Source: an uncultured Eubacteriales bacterium (GTDB lineage: Bacteria > Bacillota > Clostridia > Oscillospirales > Acutalibacteraceae). Taken from it: DNA of 6,213 bases. Positions 1 to 5,317 of this stretch are shown here, in pieces. Each line of letters starts with the position of its first letter. The first letter of the stretch is position 1. The stretch is taken from contig ONPH01000076.1 in the NCBI GenBank assembly GCA_900319655.1, positions 1 through 6,213 on the forward strand, read 5' to 3'. Below the pieces are notes generated by a model. That model had not been told where the DNA came from and searched no databases. It saw only the letters and a program-made list of their open reading frames with translations. A program made the translations under genes and the position numbers.

Positions 1-942
1 ACCGGTCTTACCGACGGCGGAGATTTGGTTAAGCTGTTCATCGGTATCGGCGTTGCGATTATCGCTGGTATCGTTATTATCGGTGGTATTCAGCGTATCG
101 GCAAGGTTGCCTCGATGCTCGTTCCGTTTATGTCCTTGATTTTTATTATTATGTCGGTTACGGCGATTTGTATTCACTTTAACAACATTCCTAAGACCTT
201 CGCTCTTATATTTGAAAAGGCATTTAACTTCCAGGCTGTCGGCGGCGGTATTCTCGGCTACACCTTTGCTGAAGTTATCAAAAAGGGTATGGCTCGCGGC
301 GTGTTCTCGAACGAGGCAGGACTTGGCTCTTCGGTTATCGCCCACTCGGCTTCCGAGACAAGAGAGCCTGTTAAGCAGGGACTTTGGGGCGTGTTTGAGG
401 TATTCTTTGACACCTTCGTTATCTGCACACTCACAGCGCTGATGTTCCTGACTACCTTTGACGTCACAAAGCTTGACGCGAAGATGGAGGACAGCGTTAT
501 GAGTATGACGATGTTCTCGGACAACTTCGGCGGCTTAGGAACGGCGGTATTCTCGGTTATTCTTCCGCTGTTCGCGTTTACAACGGTAATCGCGTGGTCG
601 TACTACGGCGAAAAGGCGGTTGAGTTCTGCTTTGGATGGGTTAAGGAAGAAAAACGCAGGCATATTGTTACGGCGTTTAAGGTGATTTACGTTGTGCTTA
701 TCGCGGCTTCTACGCTTATTCACAGCGAGCTTATCTGGGCGATTGACGACACATTTAACGGTCTTATGGCAATTCCTAACCTTATCTGCGTTGTCGCGCT
801 GAGCGGACTTGTAGCTAAGATTACAAAGAACTACTACGACCGCAAGAAAGGCAAAAAGCTTGAACCTATGCTCTCTGCATACCCTGAAATGAACGAGGAA
901 TTCAAACAGGATATTATGAGCGGCGACGAGGAAATGCAGTAA
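1..942 (+). CDS. Sodium:alanine symporter (AGCS family), 5'-truncated by the window edge
   Basis: This is the C-terminal part of an alanine/glycine:cation symporter, an inner-membrane carrier that imports small neutral amino acids with Na+ or H+. The frame is open from base 1, so the true start lies left of the window; 313 residues are visible against roughly 450 usual for the family. Family hallmarks include the PFM motif in a membrane helix (bases 124-132) and the conserved stretch RGVFSNEAGLGSS near bases 295-333, followed by IAHSAS. The segment QGLWGVFEVFFDTFVICTLTAL after it is also typical. About six hydrophobic segments can be seen (near bases 34-90, 115-180, 379-456, 523-600, 661-726 and 735-820), ending in a charged cytoplasmic tail. 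The gene stands alone on the + strand and converges on the - strand operon across the hairpin at 964-993. The family is certain; the exact substrate (alanine or glycine) and coupling ion cannot be told from sequence. Confidence 0.93.
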   Translation, partial: TGLTDGGDLVKLFIGIGVAIIAGIVIIGGIQRIGKVASMLVPFMSLIFIIMSVTAICIHFNNIPKTFALIFEKAFNFQAVGGGILGYTFAEVIKKGMARGVFSNEAGLGSSVIAHSASETREPVKQGLWGVFEVFFDTFVICTLTALMFLTTFDVTKLDAKMEDSVMSMTMFSDNFGGLGTAVFSVILPLFAFTTVIAWSYYGEKAVEFCFGWVKEEKRRHIVTAFKVIYVVLIAASTLIHSELIWAIDDTFNGLMAIPNLICVVALSGLVAKITKNYYDRKKGKKLEPMLSAYPEMNEEFKQDIMSGDEEMQ

Positions 943-963
943 ATCAACATATTAAATAAATTC

Positions 964-993
964 AGCGGCAGCTTTCAATTTGAAGCTGCCGCT
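964..993. terminator. Bidirectional intrinsic terminator between convergent genes
   Basis: The arms AGCGGCAGCTT (964-974) and AAGCTGCCGCT (983-993) are perfect 11-bp complements around an 8-base loop. On the + strand the stem is followed by GTTTTGCGTTT, a T-rich but interrupted tail, 22 bases after the symporter stop. Read on the - strand, the stem lies 17 bases after the lipoprotein stop and is followed by GAATTTATTT, also T-rich but broken. The position between two converging stop codons supports a shared terminator. Neither U-tract is ideal, so readthrough on one side is possible. Confidence 0.85.
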
Positions 994-1010
994 GTTTTGC
1001 GTTTGTAATT

Positions 1011-1664
1011 TTATGCTTTTGTAAACTTCATAGGCAGGATGTTTTCTACGCTTTTGAAGCCTTCAACCGTGCCGTTTACTTTTGTGATACTTAATTCGTT
1101 GCCTTTGATTTCAACCTCGCAGTAGTTAGCGTCTACCCTTTTATCTCCCGTAAAAAGGAAAAGCTTGTTGTCCTCGAGCTCGTAATTGCCAGACGCGCCT
1201 ACTCCCTTTGTGAGCTGATCGACGCTGAATTCCTCGGTAAACTGGTTTACCAAATCTTCAACCGTCTTGTTCTGGGATTTAAGGTATTTTTCAAAAACCT
1301 CGTCGCTCATTCCCATCGCCTTGAAAGCATTGGGAATTGCGGTTTTCATATTTTCCTTAATCTTCTCGATTGCCAACTTTGCGGATTCATCGTCAACTGC
1401 GAACTTAAACGACTTATCGTTGTTAAACTCAATTGTCAACAAAACGTCGCAGTCGTCAAACGCTTTATAAAGCTCCTCGTACATAGCCTTTTGGCTTTCA
1501 TCGGCTGACTGTATGCTGTTCTTTACGTACGACTCAATGATGTCGTTGAACTTGAGATTATAGTTCCACTTGCCTGCGAGGGGATTACCCGGCGAGCATG
1601 CACACAGTGAAACTGTCATAATCAAAATCAGCAGAGCCGCGGTTATCCTTTTGAGCTTAGTCAT
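1011..1664 (-). CDS. Putative lipoprotein with lipocalin-like ends, function unknown
   Basis: I do not recognise a named family. The protein (217 residues from the ATG at 1664) begins with a lipoprotein signal peptide: a basic n-region (MTKLKR), a hydrophobic core (AALLILIMTV) and a lipobox LCAC with the lipidated cysteine at residue 23. It should be exported, lipidated and anchored on the outer face of the cytoplasmic membrane. Mature-protein positions show GKW at 31-33, an acidic helical middle rich in Lys, Glu and Asp, and a C-terminal part of alternating beta-like stretches (NYELEDNKLFLFTGD, then CEVEIKGNELSIT). A GxW start with YxLxxNxLxL strands recalls lipocalin-like or DUF-type lipoproteins common in Clostridia, but this is only resemblance. 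The start was chosen because AAAGGA at 1675-1680 is 10 bases from ATG 1664, whereas an upstream in-frame TTG at 1673 would have almost no spacing. It is the last gene of the operon, 22 bases after the Clp gene. Confidence 0.8.
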   Translation of the reverse strand: MTKLKRITAALLILIMTVSLCACSPGNPLAGKWNYNLKFNDIIESYVKNSIQSADESQKAMYEELYKAFDDCDVLLTIEFNNDKSFKFAVDDESAKLAIEKIKENMKTAIPNAFKAMGMSDEVFEKYLKSQNKTVEDLVNQFTEEFSVDQLTKGVGASGNYELEDNKLFLFTGDKRVDANYCEVEIKGNELSITKVNGTVEGFKSVENILPMKFTKA

Positions 1665-1674
1665 TAATGTCAAA

Positions 1675-1680
1675 TCCTTT
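1675..1680 (-). promoter_or_regulatory. Ribosome binding site that decides the lipoprotein start
   Basis: AAAGGA on the - strand, 10 bases upstream of ATG 1664 and inside the 22-base gap after the Clp gene. It lies directly against the alternative TTG at 1673 and so excludes that codon as a start. Confidence 0.65.
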
Positions 1681-1686
1681 CGGGTA

Positions 1687-4032
1687 TTAAATTGCTTCTA
1701 CGATTATATTTTCACCGTCTGAGGTAATATTTATACCGCTTACCGAGCCTGTTTTTGAGCTGATCATGGCGTTGGCGATTTTTTCCTCTACCTCGCGCCT
1801 GATTGTATGGCGCAGGTCTCTCGCGCCGCTCTTGCCTGAGCAAGACTTGCCTGCGAGGTACTTGCACGCGGCTTCATCATAGGTGAGCTTGATGTGCTTT
1901 TCCTCGAGAGTGGGAACGTACTCGCCAAGCATAAGGTCGGCAATCTTTACGAAATCATCCTCTCCGAGAGAGCGGAATACGATTACTTCGTCCACACGCG
2001 CGATAAACTCGGGACGGAGGAAGTCGGATAATGCCTTCATTACCTTTTCCTTGGATGCCTCGTCCTCGGTTTTACCGAAGCCGAGAGCGGCTGAGCTGCT
2101 GCCCGAGCCGGCGTTTGAGGTCATTACAATTACGGTGTTTTCAAAGTTTACCGCTCTGCCGTGAGCGTCGGTAACCTTGCCCTCATCAAGAATTTGGAGC
2201 AGGATATTGAGCACGTCGGGATGAGCCTTTTCAATCTCGTCAAAGAGCAGAACCGAATACGGACGACGGCGTACCTTCTCGGTAACCTGACCTGCCTCGT
2301 CATAGCCTACATAGCCCGGTGGTGAGCCGATGATTTTCGAAACGGAGTGTTTCTCCATAAACTCGGACATATCAAGGCGGATAAGGGTTTCGGGAGTGTC
2401 AAAAAGCTCCTGACTGAGCACCTTGACAAGCTCGGTTTTACCCACGCCGGTAGGTCCTACAAAGATGAACGACGCAGGACGGCGGCGCGGTGAAATTTGA
2501 CAGCGGCTGCGCTTGATTGCGGAAGCGAGAGCCTCGACAGCCTCGTCCTGTCCGATGATTTTCTTTTTGAGGTTATCCTCAATATCTACAAGCTTTGCAA
2601 GCTCGTTTTCGCGAATTCTTGAAGCCGGAATACCTGTCCAGAGCTCAATAACCTTGGCGATATCCTCCTCGGTTACGGTGGTGTTCAAGTCCTCGGGTGT
2701 GAACTTTGACAGCTCTCCCTCAATCTGCGCAAGGCTTGTATTTACCTTTGCGAGCTCCTCGTAGTTAACCTCCTCGGCTGAGGTGATTTCCTCTTTCTTT
2801 AACTGGAGCTGAGCCTTTTCGTCATTAAGCTTATCTGCCTTTTCGCGGTTTTTGTTGCGAAGTGCCGCGCATGCGCAGCTTTCGTCGAGCAGGTCAATCG
2901 CTTTATCGGGCAAGAAGCGGTCTGTTATATAGCGCTCTGAGAGCACTACGGTCTTTCTAACCACATCGTCGTTAACAACAACGCCGTGGTGCTGTTCGTA
3001 ATAATCCTTAACGCCTGCGATTACCTCGATAGACTGGGCGATTGTGGGCTCGCCTACCTTAACAGGCTGGAAACGTCTTTCAAGCGCCGAGTCCTTCTCG
3101 ATGTACTTACGGTACTCGTTGAAGGTTGTAGCGCCGATAACCTGAACCTCGCCGCGCGAAAGGGCAGGCTTGAGGATATTTGCGGCGTTCATTGTGCCCT
3201 CGTTGTCGCCTGTGCCGACAAGGCTGTGAACCTCGTCGATAAAGAGGATGATGTTGCCGTTTTCCTTAATCTCGGCTACAAGTCCCTTGATACGGCTTTC
3301 AAACTGACCTCTGAACTGTGTGCCTGCTACGAGAGCGGTAAGGTCGAGAAGCTGGATTTCTTTATTTTTCAGTCTGTGGGGAACGTTGCCGTTCGCAATT
3401 CTGAGCGCCAAGCCCTCAGCGATTGCGGTTTTACCAACGCCGGGTTCACCGATAAGGCAGGGATTGTTTTTGCTGCGGCGCGAAAGGATTTGGATAACAC
3501 GCTCAATTTCGCTGTCTCTGCCGATAATACGGTCAATTCTTCCCTCTCTTGCCTTTGCGGTCAAATCCTCGCAGTAGAGGTTGAGGTGCTTTCTCTTTTT
3601 ACCGTTTTTTTCTTTTTTTGAATTATTAGCTCCGCCTGCGGTGTTTTCTCCGCCCTTTTTGCCGCCAAACATATTGTTAAAGAAGTTCGGAAACGCAGGA
3701 GCGCCGTGAGAAAAGTCGTCGTCATCGCTGCCGGACTGTTCCTTTTTGAATTCCTCCATCTGCTCAGCGAGGTTCTCCGCTCCGCCGAGCTGCTCCATAA
3801 GCGCGGACATATCGCCGCCCTCGCCCATATTCTGCATAAGGTTATTCATCTGATCCTGAACAGCTTCGAGGTCGTCGTCGGAAATTCCCATTTTTTTGAT
3901 TAAATCCTCAACGGGCTTTATACCCAGCTCCTTGGCGCAGGTAAGGCAATAGCCTGTTGTAGGAGCGTCCTTTGAGTTGTTGTTGGTAACAAAAACGACA
4001 GCCTGCCGTTTTTTACATCTGCTGCAAAGCAT
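1687..4032 (-). CDS. clpE: ClpE-like ATP-dependent Clp protease ATP-binding subunit (Zn-finger, two AAA+ modules)
   Basis: This HSP100 unfoldase threads substrate proteins into the ClpP peptidase or remodels aggregates in the cytoplasm. It has 781 residues. The N-terminus carries a zinc finger, C3xxC6 with C29xxC32, as in ClpE, and lacks the double Clp-N repeat of ClpC and ClpB. A long low-complexity linker follows (about 55-148). AAA-1 has Walker A GEPGVGKT (195-202), Walker B LFIDE (263-267), pore-loop aromatic F240 and arginines R319/R320. A helical M-type insert (about 393-445) resembles a degenerate UVR motif. AAA-2 has Walker A GPTGVGKT (526-533), Walker B LLFDE (595-599), pore-loop GYVG (573-576), sensor N640, arginine finger R679 and sensor-2 R738. 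The tripeptide LGF (650-652) matches the ClpP-docking loop, so partnership with ClpP is expected. It is longer than B. subtilis ClpE (about 700 residues), mainly through the linker. Start: ATG with GGGAGGT six bases upstream. No CtsR-type operator is visible. Confidence 0.93.
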   Translation of the reverse strand: MLCSRCKKRQAVVFVTNNNSKDAPTTGYCLTCAKELGIKPVEDLIKKMGISDDDLEAVQDQMNNLMQNMGEGGDMSALMEQLGGAENLAEQMEEFKKEQSGSDDDDFSHGAPAFPNFFNNMFGGKKGGENTAGGANNSKKEKNGKKRKHLNLYCEDLTAKAREGRIDRIIGRDSEIERVIQILSRRSKNNPCLIGEPGVGKTAIAEGLALRIANGNVPHRLKNKEIQLLDLTALVAGTQFRGQFESRIKGLVAEIKENGNIILFIDEVHSLVGTGDNEGTMNAANILKPALSRGEVQVIGATTFNEYRKYIEKDSALERRFQPVKVGEPTIAQSIEVIAGVKDYYEQHHGVVVNDDVVRKTVVLSERYITDRFLPDKAIDLLDESCACAALRNKNREKADKLNDEKAQLQLKKEEITSAEEVNYEELAKVNTSLAQIEGELSKFTPEDLNTTVTEEDIAKVIELWTGIPASRIRENELAKLVDIEDNLKKKIIGQDEAVEALASAIKRSRCQISPRRRPASFIFVGPTGVGKTELVKVLSQELFDTPETLIRLDMSEFMEKHSVSKIIGSPPGYVGYDEAGQVTEKVRRRPYSVLLFDEIEKAHPDVLNILLQILDEGKVTDAHGRAVNFENTVIVMTSNAGSGSSSAALGFGKTEDEASKEKVMKALSDFLRPEFIARVDEVIVFRSLGEDDFVKIADLMLGEYVPTLEEKHIKLTYDEAACKYLAGKSCSGKSGARDLRHTIRREVEEKIANAMISSKTGSVSGINITSDGENIIVEAI
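3599..3636 (-). promoter_or_regulatory. Candidate -1 programmed frameshift site inside the Clp gene
   Basis: In reading order on the - strand this holds GGCGGAG (3636-3630), a 10-base spacer, A7 (3619-3613), G, A7 (3611-3605), C, and then TAA in the -1 frame (3601-3599). Both A-runs sit in frame as slippery heptamers: codons 138-140 read tcA AAA AAA and codons 141-143 read gaA AAA AAC. Slipping back one base at either place leads through CGG straight to the same TAA, giving a product of about 144 residues. The layout recalls E. coli dnaX, with its upstream Shine-Dalgarno stimulator, A-rich slippery site and nearby -1 stop. No convincing downstream stem-loop is seen, and GGCGGAG also simply encodes Gly-Gly-Ala, so this could be chance in a Lys-rich linker. 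Confidence 0.3.
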
Positions 4033-4066
4033 ATTTTACCTCCCTTTTAGTAAATTGGTGCTTAAA

Positions 4067-4669
4067 TTACTCTTTGTTCTTATTCTCTTTTAATATATCC
4101 AGAAACATTTTTGAATAGTTAAGTAAAGCGAAAATCATTACCGCTGCGGTTATGCAGAACAAAACCAAAATCAAGGTCGGGTTTTCGTACTGATAAACCG
4201 CCTTTAAGAATATTATGACGGTGACTGAAATATAGAACACTACCGTAGCCACTTTGCCGTACCAGCGAGAGGCAGGCAGCGGTATTTTCTTTACAAGGAG
4301 CACAAGTCCGCAGATAAGCATTGTAAAATCCTTGATAAAAAGGACGAGCATAAGCGGAAGCAATGCCGGGATATAGATTACCATACATACCGCAACTGCT
4401 ATGAGCGTTATTTTATCCGCCAGCGGATCGAGAATTTTTCCGAGAGAAGTCACCTGATTCAGCTTTCGGGCGAGCAAGCCGTCAAAGCAGTCTGTAAGTC
4501 CCGAAATGACGATACATACAGCCGCGGTTATATAATGTCTCGGGTCGTCGTAAAGTCCTCTGATAAAGTAGTATACAAACGGCACTACAAGAATCAGCCG
4601 CAAATAGGATAAAATATTCGGAATTGTGACCAAGTCAGACGGCTTGAAACTCCACTTTTCATTTTGCAT
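4067..4669 (-). CDS. CDP-alcohol phosphatidyltransferase (PgsA/Cls-like)
   Basis: An integral membrane enzyme of phospholipid synthesis that transfers a phosphatidyl group from CDP-diacylglycerol to an alcohol; glycerol-3-phosphate (PgsA activity) or phosphatidylglycerol (cardiolipin synthase activity) are the likely acceptors. With the ATG at 4669 it has 200 residues, normal for the family. The complete metal-binding signature DxxDGxxAR-x8-GxxxDxxxD is present: D60, D63, G64, A67, R68, G77, D81 and D85. The N-terminal TIPNILSYLRL (15-25) is also typical. About six hydrophobic helices are seen (24-38, 46-59, 87-100, 102-125, 141-156, 165-186). The usual PgsA SREF segment is replaced by IKDF (112-115), and YGKVAT (137-142) stands where PgsA has SKLGKIKT, so the acceptor is left open. 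An upstream GTG (4732) would add 21 residues and overlap the previous gene; AGGTGG five bases before ATG 4669 favours the shorter form. It lies between the CvpA-like and Clp genes. Confidence 0.88.
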   Translation of the reverse strand: MQNEKWSFKPSDLVTIPNILSYLRLILVVPFVYYFIRGLYDDPRHYITAAVCIVISGLTDCFDGLLARKLNQVTSLGKILDPLADKITLIAVAVCMVIYIPALLPLMLVLFIKDFTMLICGLVLLVKKIPLPASRWYGKVATVVFYISVTVIIFLKAVYQYENPTLILVLFCITAAVMIFALLNYSKMFLDILKENKNKE

Positions 4670-4674
4670 AAAAA

Positions 4675-4680
4675 CCACCT
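4675..4680 (-). promoter_or_regulatory. Ribosome binding site that decides the phosphatidyltransferase start
   Basis: AGGTGG on the - strand followed by TTTTT and ATG 4669. It lies in the 29-base gap after the CvpA-like gene and supports the 200-residue form over a GTG start at 4732 within the preceding gene. Confidence 0.65.
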
Positions 4681-4698
4681 GTGTAAAATTTTGCTTGT

Positions 4699-5307
4699 TC
4701 AGGCAAAAAGATTGATGTTGAACACGGAGCACAGGAAATAAACAAGTAAAACACCTTCTACTCCGCCGAGAAAAGCCCCCAACAGTCTGTCAAAGGTTCT
4801 CAGCACTCTGCCGTCCAACGCTCTTAGAATTAATCTGATGATAAGTTTTATAATTATCATCAGCAGGAAGAACAGTACAAAAACTATTATTACAGCCATT
4901 ACCGCGACGATTGCCGGGGCAAGCTGGGCTTCTATCGCCTTTGCGATGGAAAGCGTTTGATCGTTTGACAAATTATAGTTACTGACAAGCTTGTCTATCC
5001 CCTGCCCCGTCAGCTGATTTGCCGCGCCGACCATTTTTGAGAGCCAGTCGGGCAAAGCCGACAACGCGCTTTCATACGCGACGCTTACGCCCTTTTGAGC
5101 GACTGCCTCTTGGATTTTGGTAATCACCGTCTGCTTAAAAAATGTATCGTACATTCCCTGAGCGAGCGGTCCCGATATATGATAGGACAAAAAGGCGTTT
5201 AGCGCCAAGCCTATCAGGTTGAGCAAAGTGCGGATAATTCCTCTGTATGCTCCGATTAAAATGAGCAAAAGGATGATTACCGCCGCTCCGATTTGATAAT
5301 ATATCAT
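4699..5307 (-). CDS. CvpA-family membrane protein
   Basis: A 202-residue integral membrane protein of the CvpA family (named for the E. coli protein needed for colicin V production; the biochemical role in Gram-positives is not settled). Two N-terminal hydrophobic helices (about 5-20 and 26-42) are separated by YRG (21-23), the conserved turn of the family. A polar external region rich in Gln, Ala and Ser (45-130) follows, then a long hydrophobic stretch (131-163) and a final helix (about 175-195). The conserved C-terminal motif FDRLLGAFLGGVEG (172-185) matches the family's (N/D)RxLGxxxGxxxG block. Length and topology are normal. The start is ATG 5307 with AGAGG (5313-5317) five bases upstream; that ribosome site overlaps the stop of the preceding DUF5711-like gene, so the two are probably translationally linked. 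Confidence 0.88.
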   Translation of the reverse strand: MIYYQIGAAVIILLLILIGAYRGIIRTLLNLIGLALNAFLSYHISGPLAQGMYDTFFKQTVITKIQEAVAQKGVSVAYESALSALPDWLSKMVGAANQLTGQGIDKLVSNYNLSNDQTLSIAKAIEAQLAPAIVAVMAVIIVFVLFFLLMIIIKLIIRLILRALDGRVLRTFDRLLGAFLGGVEGVLLVYFLCSVFNINLFA

Positions 5308-5312
5308 AAATA

Positions 5313-5317
5313 CCTCT
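5313..5317 (-). promoter_or_regulatory. Ribosome binding site overlapping the upstream stop codon
   Basis: AGAGG on the - strand shares bases with the TAG stop (5316-5318) of the DUF5711-like gene and lies five bases from ATG 5307 of the CvpA-like gene. A ribosome terminating on the first gene would sit on this site, so coupled translation is likely. Confidence 0.6.

Noticed and set aside
212..524. Small open frames on both strands within the symporter gene
   Set aside because: They lie over the most conserved part of the AGCS protein and have no family resemblance or ribosome site.
1665..1673. TTG start at 1673 for the lipoprotein (three extra residues)
   Set aside because: The AAAGGA ribosome site lies one base from that TTG but 10 bases from ATG 1664.
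2986..3621. Open frame of 211 codons on the + strand, antisense to the Clp gene
   Set aside because: It lies wholly inside the conserved AAA-1 coding region, its product resembles no protein family, it ends in a poly-Phe run from the complementary A-runs, and no ribosome site was recognised. It is a by-product of codon usage on the other strand.
4119..4388. Open frame of 89 codons on the - strand overlapping the phosphatidyltransferase in another frame
   Set aside because: The main frame carries the full catalytic signature and membrane helices; the alternative product is not protein-like in composition.
4670..4732. GTG start at 4732 for the phosphatidyltransferase
   Set aside because: The 21 extra residues are unlike the family, overlap the CvpA-like gene by 34 bases, and a good ribosome site (AGGTGG) precedes ATG 4669.
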